Part shown: piece by piece, positions 49,413 to 59,049 of the stretch | Numbering within the stretch: position 1 is the first letter of the stretch | How the letters are laid out: every line of letters starts with the position of its first letter | Assembly: GCA_963682175.1 (NCBI GenBank) | Contig: CAVMKL010000055.1 | Coordinates: forward strand, 1 to 64,000 | Origin: Triglochin maritima | Lineage: Eukaryota > Streptophyta > Magnoliopsida > Alismatales > Juncaginaceae | Reading direction: 5' to 3' | DNA length: 64,000 bases | Notes under the pieces: model-generated | What the model was told of the DNA's origin: nothing | Databases searched by the model: none | The model's input: only the letters and a program-made list of their open reading frames with translations | Position numbers and translations under genes: made by a program

Positions 49413-50217
49413 GTTGGCATGTTAGCGCCACGATGGGGCCTAGTGTGTGCTCGCAGAAGTGGCCTGCGGTATTCACTACCAAAACACGTTTGGAAGTGAA
49501 AGCGTACTTGTAGGTGAAATGGGGGTTGGTCGTGGGCAAAGCCCAAGGTGCCTGTGGACGTTGCTCTTCGACGTACTCGGTTGTCCAAGGTTGTTGCCTA
49601 CCCAATTCGCTTCCAAAACGAGTTTGGAAGTCCATGGGTGTTGCCCGCGGGCAAAGTGCAAGCTGTCGCATCTATTGCCACATGCAACGGCCTGAGTGGA
49701 CCTTAGGTGAGCCTTAGTCTATATTTTAGCACCCAAGCACATAGTGAGGAGGAGTGGAAGTGTAACTCCTCTTAGAACGCCCGATTTAGGTGTATGTAGA
49801 GAGAGGCGCGACGAGATGAAGAATGCTGATGATGTGGGGGCGTGGCTGGTAGGGACGTACGTCTTCTTGTGGGACGCGCGACACTGAATCCTTATGCGTT
49901 TCCTCTGAAATTTTAGGGGCAGATAGAGGGATCAATTGTCTACGTAACGCAAGTTGGAACGCCTGATTTGGAGGTCGGATGCTCGAGGCGCAGCCGATTT
50001 GGTGTAGGCCTGCAGGTTGGCGACGGAGTGGCCTTTGGCCAGCTCCACGCGTGGCAAGTGGCCAGCCCCACACCTAGTTTCTTAGCGGTTTTTAGGTGGA
50101 CCAACCACGGTTTATGGAGCTTAGGACCCCACATATCCATCCGAGTTATCTACAAGGCGCACCCAGCTCGGAGTGCTTTGGAGGTCGGACGATGGACACT
50201 AGCCTGGTGTGGTCATA
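49413..50217 (+). repeat. Shortened monomer (805 bp) with deletion between direct repeats
   Basis: About 105 bp are missing between two GGTTGTTGCC-like direct repeats; the fused copy is at 49589-49598. The whole second dyad unit is lost, which shows that this part of the monomer behaves as an excisable subrepeat. Confidence 0.85.
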
Positions 50218-51128
50218 GTTGGCATGTTAGCGCCACGATGAGGCCTAGTGTGTGCTCGCGGAAGTGGCCTGCGGCATTCACTTCCAAAACACGTTTGGAA
50301 GTGAAAGCGTACTTGTAGGTGAAATGGGGGTTGGTCGTGGGCAAAGCCCAAGGTGCCTGTGGACGTTGCTCTTCGACGTGCTCGGTTGCCCAAGGTTGTT
50401 GCCTTCCCGTCCACTTCCGAACGCGTCCGGAAGGGAATGTGGGTTTCTCGTGGGGAAATTTCTTCGGGACGTTGCTCGTGCCCATGCTTGGGTTCCCACG
50501 GTTGTTGCCTACCCCATTCGCTTCCAAAACGCGTTTGGAAGTCCATGGGTGTTGCCCGCGGGCATAGTGCAAGCTGTCGCATCTATTGCCCCATGCAACG
50601 GCCTGAGTGGATCTTAGGTGAGCCTTAGTCTATATTTTAGCACCCAAGCACATAGTGAGGAGGAGTGGAAGTGTAACTCCTCTTAGAACGCCCGATTTAG
50701 GTGTATGTAGAGCGAGGCGCGACGAGATGAAGAATGCTGATGATGTGGGGGCATGGCTGGTAGGGACGTACGTCTTCTTGTGGAATGCGCGACCCTGAAT
50801 CCTCGGGCGTTTCCTCTGAAATTTTAGGGGCAGATAGAGGGATGAATTGCCTACGTAACGCAAGTTGGAACGCCCGATTTGGAGGTTGGATGCTCGAGGC
50901 GCAGCCGATTTGGTGTAGGCCTGCAGGGTGGCGACGGAGTGGCCTTTGGCCAGCTCCACGCGTGGCATGTGGCCAGCCCCACACCTAGTTTCTTAGTGGT
51001 CTTTAGGTGGCCCAACCACGGTTTATGGAGCTTAGGACCCCACATATCCATCCGAGTTATCTACGAGGTGCACCCTGCTCGGAGTGCTTTGGAGGTCGGA
51101 CGATGGACACTAGCCTAGTGTGGTCATA

Positions 51129-51740
51129 GTTGGCATGTTAGCGCCATGATGGGGCCCAGTGTGTGCTCGCGGAAGTGGCCTGCGGCATTCACTTCCAAAA
51201 CACGTTTGGAAGTGAAAGCGTACTTGTAGGTGAAATGGGGGTTGGTCGTGGGCAAAGCCCAAGGTGCCTGTGGACGTTGCTCTTCGACGTGCTCGGTTGC
51301 CCAAGGTTGTTGCCTTCCCGTCCACTTCCGAACGCGTCCGGAAAGGAATGTGGGTTTCTCGTGGGGAAAGTTCTTCGGGACGTTGCTCGTGCCCATGCTT
51401 GGGTTCCCACGTTTGGTGCCTACCCCATTCGCTTCCAAAACGCGTTTGGAAGTCCATGGGTGTTGCCCGCGGGCAAAGTGCAAGCTGCCGCATCTATTGC
51501 CCCATGCAACGGCCTTAGTGGACCTTAGGTGAGCCTTAGTCTTTATTTGGGAACCCAAGCAAAAAGTGAGGAGGAGTGGAAGTGTAACTCCTCTTAGAAC
51601 GCCCGATTTAGGTGTATGTAGAGCGAGGCGCGACGAGATGAAGAATGCTGATGATGTGGGGGCGTGGCTGGTAGGGACGTACGTCTTCTTGTGTGAGGAG
51701 CGACCACGAATCCTTGGGCGTTTCCTCTGAAATCTTCATA
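51129..51740 (+). repeat. Shortened monomer (612 bp)
   Basis: About 299 bp are missing: the sequence passes from CCTCTGAAAT directly to CTTCATAGTTGG at about 51733-51745, joining the middle of the monomer to the next monomer start. No long direct repeat is evident at the junction. Confidence 0.85.
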
Positions 51741-53335
51741 GTTGGCATGTTAGCGCCACGATGGGGCCTAGTGTGTGCTCGCGGAAGTGGCCTGCGGCAT
51801 TCTCTTCCAAAACACGTTTGGAAGTGAAAGCGTACTTGTAGGTGAAATGGGGGTTGGTCGTGGGCAAAGCCCAAGGTGCCTGTGGACGTTGCTCTTCGAC
51901 GTGCTCGGTTGCCCAAGGTTGTTGCCTTCCCGTCCACTTCCGAACGCGTCCGGAAGGGAATGTGGGTTTCTTGTGGGGAAAGTTCTTCGGGACGTTGCTC
52001 GTGCCCATGCTTGGGTTCCCACGGTTGTTGCCTACCCCATTCGCTTCCAAAACGCGTTTCGAAGTCCATGGGTGTTGCCCGCGAGCAAAGTGCAAGCTGC
52101 CGCATCTATTGCCCCATGCAACGGCCTGAGTGGACCTCAGGTGAGCCTTAGTCTATATTTGGGCACCCAAGCACATAGTGAGGAGGAGTGGAAGTGTAAC
52201 TCCTCTTAGAACGCCCGATTTAGGTGTTTGCAGAGCGAGGCGCGAGGAGATGAAGAATGCTGATGATGTGGGGGCGTGGCTGGTAGGGACGTACGTCTTC
52301 TTGTGGGAGGCGCGACCCCGAATCCTTGGGAGTTTCCTCTGAAATTTTAGGGGAAGATAGAGGGATCAATTGTCTACGTAACGCAAGTTGGAATGCCCGA
52401 TTTGGAGGTCGGATGCTCGAGGCGAAGCCGATTTGGTGTAGGCCTGCAGGGTGGCGACGGAGTGGCCTTTGGCCAGCTCCACGCGTGGCATGTGGCAAGC
52501 CCCACACCTAGTTTCTAAGTGGTCTTTAGGTGCCCCAACCACGGTTTATGGAGCTTAGGACCCCACATATCCACCCGAGTTATCTACGAGGCGCACCCAG
52601 CTCGGAGTGCTTTGGAGGTCGGACGATGGACACTAGCCTAGTGTGGTCATAGTTGGCATGTTAGCGCCACGATGGGGCCTAGTGTGTGCTCGCGGCAGTG
52701 GCCTGCGGCATTCACTTCCAAAACACGTTTGGAAGTGAAATAGTACTTGTAGGTGAAATGGGGGTTGGTCGTGGGCAAAGCCCAAGGTGCCTGTGGACGT
52801 TGCTCTTCGACGTGCTCGGTTGCCCAAGGTTGTTGCTGATGTGAATTAAATTTATACCGCAAGTGCACGGCGTCAATGGAGACGTGGCAAGTACGGGTCG
52901 AACACAAGGAGGGAGAGATTTCGTAGTTGATGTTATTTTCGATTAAGAGGAAGAAGGAGAGAAGAATCAATTGGGTTTTTAGGTTTTTGGATTATAATTA
53001 TCTAAAGCAAGAACAAGAACAAATAAACTAAAACAAGAACAAAGAGAGAAATCCGTTGAATGGAGGTTTAGATTTAGGTTTAGATCAGAGAACTTAGAAA
53101 CTTATAATAAATCATGTTTAGTTATGAAGTATTACAAGATAAATGATTTAACATAAACTCAAGTAATCAAAATACTAATCACGAACTTAGAATAATAACA
53201 TTCATTCATCTTCTCTAACCCTAAATCCGTCACCTCCACCCTTCGGAAAGAGTTAGAAACTCATGGAGGGAGGAAAAAGAAGGGGTCTTTGAGACATTAC
53301 AAAGAAAACTAAAACAAGAATTAAAAGAACAGAAT

Positions 53336-53341
53336 TTTATT
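53336..53341 (-). promoter_or_regulatory. Candidate poly(A) signal in LTR of element 2
   Basis: AATAAA on the minus strand about 85-90 nt past the TATA box, in a motif nearly identical to that of element 1. The 5' LTR copy is at 59549-59554. Confidence 0.5.
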
Positions 53342-53424
53342 GCTAAAACTAAGATACACAAATAAGAACAACAACCAAGGACTAGGTCTAAGGCCAAGGA
53401 CCCTTCTAACATCGTTCTCGGGGC

Positions 53425-53432
53425 TATTTATA
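53425..53432 (-). promoter_or_regulatory. TATA box of element 2 LTR (3' LTR copy)
   Basis: Minus strand GGCTATAAATAGCC contains TATAAATA. The copy in the 5' LTR at 59638-59645 would drive transcription toward lower coordinates. Confidence 0.72.
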
Positions 53433-53520
53433 GCCGATACAAGGGATCCCAATATATAAATGGAACGTACACGCGTCAATACAACATTGGTAAAAATTTG
53501 AGCACACGGATCGACTTTTG

Positions 53521-53570
53521 TGCGGCTAAATCGCCGCAATTTGTACATGAGGTGCGGCGGAATCGCCACC
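53521..53570. promoter_or_regulatory. Paired quasi-palindromes in U3, 32 bp apart (3' LTR)
   Basis: 53521-53538 (arms TGCGGC and GCCGCA) and 53553-53570 (inner arms GGCG and CGCC) have centres exactly 32 bp apart, about 90-140 bp upstream of the TATA box. The 5' LTR copies are at 59734-59751 and 59766-59783. Three related units at the same 32-bp pitch lie in the leader at 58841-58925. Confidence 0.75.
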
Positions 53571-54064
53571 TTTTTGGCTCGGATTCGATCTGGATTTTTC
53601 CTGTGTGTTTATGGTATGATTTGATCCTCCTTTGCGCGTCTGGATTGATTCTTTCCATTCTTTTGAGCTCCGGATTAATTCCTTCATATATTTGGAGATC
53701 CACATTGATTTTTCTTTATATTTTCTCCAAGATAATAAAAGCTACTCGTGATTTGCAATTAGGTCCTTGTCTTTTTGCAATTAAGTCCCAAGCTACTTTT
53801 GTGCTCAAGTCCTTGTTCTTTTTGTAATTAGGTCTTTGAATGCTTTTATGCTTGGATACATTTCCATTTGAAACCCGATAATTTTGAGCTTGGTCTTTTA
53901 TGATGGAAATGAGTCTTTTGCACGCGTTTATGCTCGAGATGTGGGTAAATTGCATTCAGGTCCCTGTATTCTGTAAATAAGACTAAACACATACCTTAGT
54001 AGCATTTATTGATGTAAAAGTAATCTAAATGAAAGACATATGATGCAATGTATGCAATGCATCA

Positions 54065-54080
54065 AATACCCCCACACCTA
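54065..54080 (-). promoter_or_regulatory. Polypurine tract of element 2
   Basis: Minus strand TAGGTGTGGGGGTATT, identical to element 1 and abutting the 3' LTR at 54064. Confidence 0.88.
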
Positions 54081-54082
54081 GA

Positions 54083-54103
54083 TTTTGCTAGTCCCTAGCA
54101 AAA
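54083..54103 (-). other. Hairpin beside the PPT, element 2
   Basis: Perfect 9-bp stem TTTTGCTAG (54083-54091) and CTAGCAAAA (54095-54103) with loop TCC. The homologous hairpin in element 1 keeps the seven outer pairs. Confidence 0.78.
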
Positions 54104-54130
54104 CAGAAGATACGACAAATAAAAACAGGG

Positions 54131-54260
54131 AAATCCTAACTCACTTTCGTAGGAATCACGGTTGCACTTAGCATGTGCAACAAGCCTTTAAACCTCTTTG
54201 TTGTCAAGGAGGAGGAGTGTTGTCTCCTGAGGGTTTTCAGCGGATATACCCACAAAATCC
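54131..54260 (-). other. 130-bp conserved noncoding block, element 2
   Basis: Ungapped counterpart of 3145-3274 with seven differences. Hairpin stem GTTGCAC (54161-54167) and GTGCAAC (54175-54181) is unchanged, and the following AGGAG/CTCCT stem is also identical. Most differences cluster in the linker between the two hairpins. Confidence 0.85.
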
Positions 54261-55179
54261 TAAATCAACATTCCATTAATAGCTCTTAATATCTCCACCT
54301 TAACCTTATACATCTCACTAAGAATTTTTGCATGCTCATTATATAAATCTAACTCATTAAAAATATGACTTGGTCTTTGTTCCTCCAACATTCACACCAC
54401 TAACCCTTCTACACATGTTTATCACTTGAATTATTTTGCACGCCTCCTTTGGTGGTGAAGTATCATTCGGATCAACCATGGCATGGATCATTCTTTTAGC
54501 TTTGGGCCTTGAGTATTATTTTTTTCTTTTTTTTTCCGTGATTCAACACATTTGCTTTTTGACACTTTTACCCTTTTGCATTCGTGTAGCGAGTTTGGTC
54601 GATAATCCCGAGCTGGTAGACTCAAGTTACCGGGTTTCAAGATACCCCTACGGACCAGTGACTCAAAGGCTTGGGCTTTTGTAATCATTTTGCAGAATGT
54701 GTTTTCCTCACTTTATTCCTTTTATTTTTATTTTTATTTTCCTCAAGGCTTAATTGCTATTAGAAGTCCACACTTCCCGGTATATTTTCCTCAACCTCTG
54801 CTTTTTATCAACCACTTCAAAGATTTGATTCATCCAATTTAAGTGCATACATGTCTTAAAGGGCAATGGGTTATTTCTTTGGAACTTAGATTTATGTCAC
54901 AATTTCTACAAGCAGAACTACATAATAAGGAACAAAAACTCAATGCAATTTGTACACGGGTTTTAGCAGTTCAATCTTAAGCTATGTTATGAAACATTGA
55001 TTTTTTATATATATATATATATATATATTTTTAAAGAAGAAAACAAGCAAATAGATATATACATAGTTAAACGCCCCCCCACACCTAAATCATGCATTGT
55101 CCTCAATGTATGCATAGATAGAATAAATACACTTATTACCTGAGTCGGCTTGCAGTAGAGGGGTTGAGTTTGCTCAGAG
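54261..55179. other. 3' noncoding region of element 2
   Basis: AT-rich region between the conserved block and the gag-protease stop. It includes an AT dinucleotide run of about 23 bp (55006-55028) and the second PPT-like tract (55073-55087). No convincing gene is seen. A frame of 82 codons at 54436-54684 on the plus strand has no recognisable features. Confidence 0.8.
55073..55108 (-). other. Internal second PPT-like tract with hairpin, element 2
   Basis: Plus strand GCCCCCCCACACCTA (55073-55087), followed by CATGCATTGTCCTCAATG (55091-55108), which is identical to element 1. It lies about 70-105 nt after the gag-protease stop in the transcript. Confidence 0.65.
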
Positions 55180-57741
55180 TCAACCGTAATCAGAACTGGA
55201 TTGAATGACACCATATTGGTGCATGTATCCAGTTGAATTGTTCCTCATGTTGACTTGAGGAAAAGATTCCACTCTTCTCACTTGAATTGGTTCGCTTATT
55301 TGCTCGAGTGATGGTGGTTGAGTAAATGAATCACTCCCTCTTTTCTTACTTCCTTTTTGCTTATGTGATGATTTATTTGATTCAGAATTCTGATAAATAC
55401 GTGCTCTCATCACAACATCACTTGGGTTGCATATTATTTCTGGCTCATTATCAATATGGAAGATATTAAATTCTGCTTTTAAGTTCCCGAAAGATAATTG
55501 CATGAGCCCATTTCGACAGTTTATTAATGCTTCCGAGGTGGCTAAAAAGGGTCTACCTAAAATTACAGGGATTTGTCGATTAGGATTTACAACAGGTTCA
55601 GTATCAAGTACGACAAAATCCACTGGATAAATGAAGTCACCAACCTTAATCAAAACGTCCTCTACTATACCTCTCGGTTTCTTAACAGAACAATCAGCGA
55701 ATTGGAGGGTTGTCTTAGAGGGTTTCAGTGGACCAAGGTTGAGTTGCTCGTAGACAGAAAATGGGAGCAAGTTAACGCTTGCACCAAGGTCTAGAAGGGC
55801 TTTATTGATAAACGTATCTCCTATTGAACATGAAATTGTGGGACACCCCGGGTCCTTATATTTTATAGGAGATGTGTTGGAAAGAATTGAGCATATGTTT
55901 GCAGTTAAGAATGCCTTCTTTGGTACATTCGTTTTTCTCTTCTTAGTGCACAAATCTTTTAAGAATTTAGCATAAGCAGGTATTTGTTGAATCATGTCTA
56001 AGAGTGGAATGTTTACCTTAACTTGCTTAAATACTTCCAAGATTTTCTCTATTTGTGCACTAGAGTTCTTTTTGAGTCTATTGGGAAATGGGGCTTTAGG
56101 CACATAGACTCGCTCAGGTTCAGGCTGAGCTACAGGTTCAGGTTGGGTAGGTGGATTGGGCTTTTCAATTTGGACGTCGGGTTCAGTGGTCAAGTCATAT
56201 GTGGGTGCTTGATGGCTGGATTGATTAGTCATTCTAGGGTTTACCACATTATTGTCAATTTGTCTTCCGGACCGTAATGATACTACAGCATTGATTTGTT
56301 GGAACGGTCCTTCCTCATTAACCATTTGAACCGGTCTAGGGTTGTTATTTCCTGAAGGTGGTTGATAAGATTGATATTGATTATTAGTTCTGGGGTTCAC
56401 CTCAGGTTGACTTGGAAATTGGCCCTTTTCTCTTTCACCTATTATCTGTGCTAATTGGCTGACCTGTGTCTCTAGCCTTTGGAATGATTGGTTGGTTGTT
56501 TGTATAAAAGTTGTCATTAAAGTTTCTAATTTAGTCAACCTAACCTCATGATTTCCATTATTACCCCCAGATGATGTATTATTTTGATTATATGGGGTTG
56601 GTTGTTGTCTAGGAGGTTGTCCTTGTTGGTTCCACGAAAAATTGGGATGATTACGCCAACCTGGGTTATAAGTTGATGCGTAAGGATCATTTCTAGAATT
56701 GTTATATGTGGCATTGACATGTTCCAGGTTCACACAGTCCTCCATTAAATGACCAGTCTGACCACATCTAGAGCAAGGGGTAGGGGATGCTTGTCGGGTT
56801 TGGTTTTGCAGCTCTAAACTTTCCATTCTACGCATAAGGGTGGCTAGTTTTGCCTCAGCCGCTATGTTGGAGTCTATAGCTAAGACACCTGGTCGGGGTT
56901 GACTCGCTATTCTAGATCCAATACTCGGGTTGATGGGTGTTCTAGCATTGTCCCATTGCATACTATTTTCAGCTAAATCCTCAAGAAAAGTCCAAGCATC
57001 ATTTTCATTTTTGGACATGAAGTTCCCTTGGCTCACAGATTCTAGCATAACCCTAGATGTGGGTGTCAATCCCTCATAAATAATTTGGCATAATTGCCAC
57101 TTCGGAATTCCGTGATGAGGGCATTGGGTCAAGACACTCTTAAATCTCTCAAGATAGGAATAGAACGGCTCGCTCTCAGACTGAACGAATGCAACAATTT
57201 CATTCCTAATCTTCATAGTCTTATGGTTGGGAAAATATTTTTTTAAGAAAACTTGAACAAATTCAGCCCAACTTCTAATAGATCTTTCGGCTAGACTATA
57301 TAGCCATTTCTTAGCGTCGCCCTTAAGTGCTAGAGGCACAAATTTCAGACGCACTGCCTCTTCAGGAATATGCTGGTATTGCATAAGAGAGCAGATTTCC
57401 TCAAATTCTCTAAGGAAGAGATATGGATCTTCCCTAGAGGTGAACTTAGGCAACATACTCATGTATTGTGCCTTAAGTTCGAAGTCGCGACCCGGTATGG
57501 TGGGCATAACGATGCACGATGGCTGAGCAGCCATCGTTGGGTAGCACCGATCCCTCAGAGTTATAGGTTGCGCAATAGGCGGGTCCACTACGTGCTCACC
57601 CATTAGATCCGGGTGAGGTGGTGCAACAGGTGGAATGGGGTTAAGTTCCAGACTGGAATCTAGATTAACTCGTGAGAGTCGATTACTCAAGTCCCGAATC
57701 CAAATATGAGTGCACCGGGTTGAATCAATTTTTGAATTCAA
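55180..57741 (-). CDS. gag-pro: Intact gag-protease polyprotein of element 2 (853 aa)
   Basis: A single open frame from ATG at 57739-57741. Residues 60-265 form the retrotransposon gag capsid-like domain (FLREFEEI near 109-116, DAKKWLY near 142-148, FLKKYFPNH near 165-173, YLERF near 196-200). A CCHC zinc knuckle lies at 323-336 (C-x2-C-x4-H-x4-C), followed by a Gln/Asn/Pro-rich linker to about 545. The aspartic-protease-like domain spans about 610-765, with DLGAS at 651-655 and ILGRPFLAT at 727-735. The last 85 residues are polar and basic (a KQKGSKKRG patch near 794-802). By family it would assemble cytoplasmic particles that package element RNA and mature gag. DLG instead of DTG/DSG at the catalytic triplet may lower or abolish catalysis. 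No polymerase follows the stop. The protein is clearly homologous to the element 1 product but substantially diverged, strongest around the knuckle and the protease. Confidence 0.92.
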   Translation of the reverse strand: MNSKIDSTRCTHIWIRDLSNRLSRVNLDSSLELNPIPPVAPPHPDLMGEHVVDPPIAQPITLRDRCYPTMAAQPSCIVMPTIPGRDFELKAQYMSMLPKFTSREDPYLFLREFEEICSLMQYQHIPEEAVRLKFVPLALKGDAKKWLYSLAERSIRSWAEFVQVFLKKYFPNHKTMKIRNEIVAFVQSESEPFYSYLERFKSVLTQCPHHGIPKWQLCQIIYEGLTPTSRVMLESVSQGNFMSKNENDAWTFLEDLAENSMQWDNARTPINPSIGSRIASQPRPGVLAIDSNIAAEAKLATLMRRMESLELQNQTRQASPTPCSRCGQTGHLMEDCVNLEHVNATYNNSRNDPYASTYNPGWRNHPNFSWNQQGQPPRQQPTPYNQNNTSSGGNNGNHEVRLTKLETLMTTFIQTTNQSFQRLETQVSQLAQIIGEREKGQFPSQPEVNPRTNNQYQSYQPPSGNNNPRPVQMVNEEGPFQQINAVVSLRSGRQIDNNVVNPRMTNQSSHQAPTYDLTTEPDVQIEKPNPPTQPEPVAQPEPERVYVPKAPFPNRLKKNSSAQIEKILEVFKQVKVNIPLLDMIQQIPAYAKFLKDLCTKKRKTNVPKKAFLTANICSILSNTSPIKYKDPGCPTISCSIGDTFINKALLDLGASVNLLPFSVYEQLNLGPLKPSKTTLQFADCSVKKPRGIVEDVLIKVGDFIYPVDFVVLDTEPVVNPNRQIPVILGRPFLATSEALINCRNGLMQLSFGNLKAEFNIFHIDNEPEIICNPSDVVMRARIYQNSESNKSSHKQKGSKKRGSDSFTQPPSLEQISEPIQVRRVESFPQVNMRNNSTGYMHQYGVIQSSSDYG

Positions 57742-59025
57742 ATTCGAAATTTAAATTCCAAATTTAATTTCAAAAATTAATTACAAATTTTTTTTTTTTT
57801 TTTTTGAACTTTTGATTTTTTTTTTATTTTTTTTTAATTTTTATTTTATTTTAAAGGAAACAAACAATAGAAAGGTAAGGATGAGAAGGGAAAGAAGACT
57901 CAGACGAGAAGGGAAACTTAACTCTAAAGGGGTAAAAATTAGGGTTGGTCAGAAATTTCCTGGACAAGCACGGTCAAAACAATCCTAGACCTAGTGTCAC
58001 TTAGATCTAGACGACTCCTAACTGGTTGAGTCGAATTGATTTGCTTGATTCACCTCCCTCACCAATCAAACCAAGTTGGCCAGTTAGTGTATAGCTAGTG
58101 GGGGCGCTTCCGACAGAGTCGGTGCCAATTAGACAACCACGTCGCTTGGAAGACTTTCGTCGACACAAAAACACTTTCTAGACACCAAATTGAATTCAAT
58201 TAGCTTCAGGTCATAGCAAGTCAAACCAATCTCCTCCTTAATTGAGTCCGAGTCCTTAGGGGCCAATGTCTAATTAATTTTAAATTTTAGGCTTAGGTGA
58301 CACTTCAGGATTGTGGTTTGTGGGCTACGGGAGGGTGATGAAATCCCCACCGTATCTTTTCCTACGGAGTTGCCCTTAAGATAGTTTAACTTAAATCTAG
58401 CAAAGATAGTCAAACAATGGTCCTTTTAATGGGGGCAATTGCAAGGTTGTATGCAGCTAAATTATATGCTCTAATGCACTCGATAAAAACCTCGATACGT
58501 ACCTTGCCTCCAGCAATCTTCAACAAGTATTAATTTGCAAGAATTTAGCAAGAATAATGCAAGCAAAACATTATATGATGCATGCACTAAGGTCTTTCTA
58601 ATTTTGCCAATTTTAGGTCAGAGTTGAATTATTGCCAATTATGGAATTGTAACCCTAACACGTGCAATTCTACGAAAGGAAACTTTTCAACTATTCAGAT
58701 TTTACGAGAAAGGCAAGAAAAGTTACCTCCGCAATGCTCAGTCGGGTTCGCCGCCCGCTCTCGGAGATTCCAGTAGCTCAATGAGACCACCCAGAGATGT
58801 CGACGATGCCCCAGAAAATTGAAGACCAGATTCCAACCCTGTGCGGCGTTTCCGCCGCACTTTACCTTGTTGGTGCGGCGATTCCGCCTCCCACTTGGTT
58901 CAGAATGCGGTGAGATTTCACCGCGAGCTCTGTCGTCTCCGCAATGCAAATCCAAATAGTTAGATTGCGCACTCGATAAACAGAAAAAAATCGAAAATAC
59001 AAAAACAAACGAAATCTTCGTCGCC
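57742..59025 (-). other. 5' leader of element 2
   Basis: About 1.3 kb of untranslated leader. T-rich homopolymer runs occupy 57787-57855 on the plus strand, just upstream of the gag ATG. Positions 58252-58410 share patches with the element 1 leader. Three phased quasi-palindromes lie at 58841-58925. A 162-codon frame at 58695-59183 crosses PBS and LTR and is not considered real. Confidence 0.75.
58841..58925. promoter_or_regulatory. Three phased quasi-palindromes in leader, 32-bp pitch
   Basis: Unit 1 is GTGCGGCGTTTCCGCCGCAC (58841-58860, 8-bp arms, loop TTTC). Unit 2 is at 58874-58891, inner arms GGCG and CGCC around ATTC. Unit 3 is GCGGTGA and TCACCGC around GATT (58907-58924). Centres are 58850.5, 58882.5 and 58914.5, exactly 32 bp apart twice, matching the 32-bp spacing of the U3 pair. 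The units lie about 100-185 nt inside the PBS. Confidence 0.8.
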
Positions 59026-59043
59026 TCCCCGGCAACGGCGCCA
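59026..59043 (-). promoter_or_regulatory. Primer-binding site, tRNA-Asp (element 2)
   Basis: The plus strand reads TCCCCGGCAACGGCGCCA, the same 18 nt as element 1, with the same six-base spacer before the LTR end at 59050. Confidence 0.9.
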
Positions 59044-59049
59044 AAAACT

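Larger units (their letters stand above)
10277..52836 (+). repeat. 911-bp satellite array, central segment (about 47 monomers)
   Basis: Monomer starts (GTTGGCATGT) follow one another at 909-912 bp from 10277 to 52652, except for three shortened copies. A typical monomer holds, in order: the dyad CTTCCAAA/TTTGGAAG, the dyad CTTCCG/CGGAAG, a third CTTCCAAA/TTTGGAAG dyad followed by the palindrome TTGCCCGCGGGCAA, then a region with two GATTTRG boxes and a TTTGGAGGTCGGA direct repeat. Each monomer keeps frames of 60-127 codons open on both strands, but the monomer length is not a multiple of three and no frame runs between monomers. I therefore treat the frames as compositional. I do not recognise the satellite family. 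Confidence 0.95.
52837..54064 (-). repeat. Element 2 3' LTR
   Basis: 1,228 bp with plus-strand ends TGATG and CATCA (a 5-bp terminal inverted repeat). It carries the U5-end box shared with element 1 (CCGCAAGTGCACGG, GTGGCAAGTACGGGTCG), the TATA box, a likely poly(A) signal and paired quasi-palindromes upstream of the TATA box. Confidence 0.96.

Noticed and set aside
10277..52836. Recurrent open frames of 60-146 codons in every satellite monomer on both strands
   Set aside because: They overlap in several frames at once, have no domain, end within the monomer, shift with 1-bp indels, and the monomer is not a multiple of three. GC-rich, stop-poor composition explains them. A dN/dS test on monomers would settle it.
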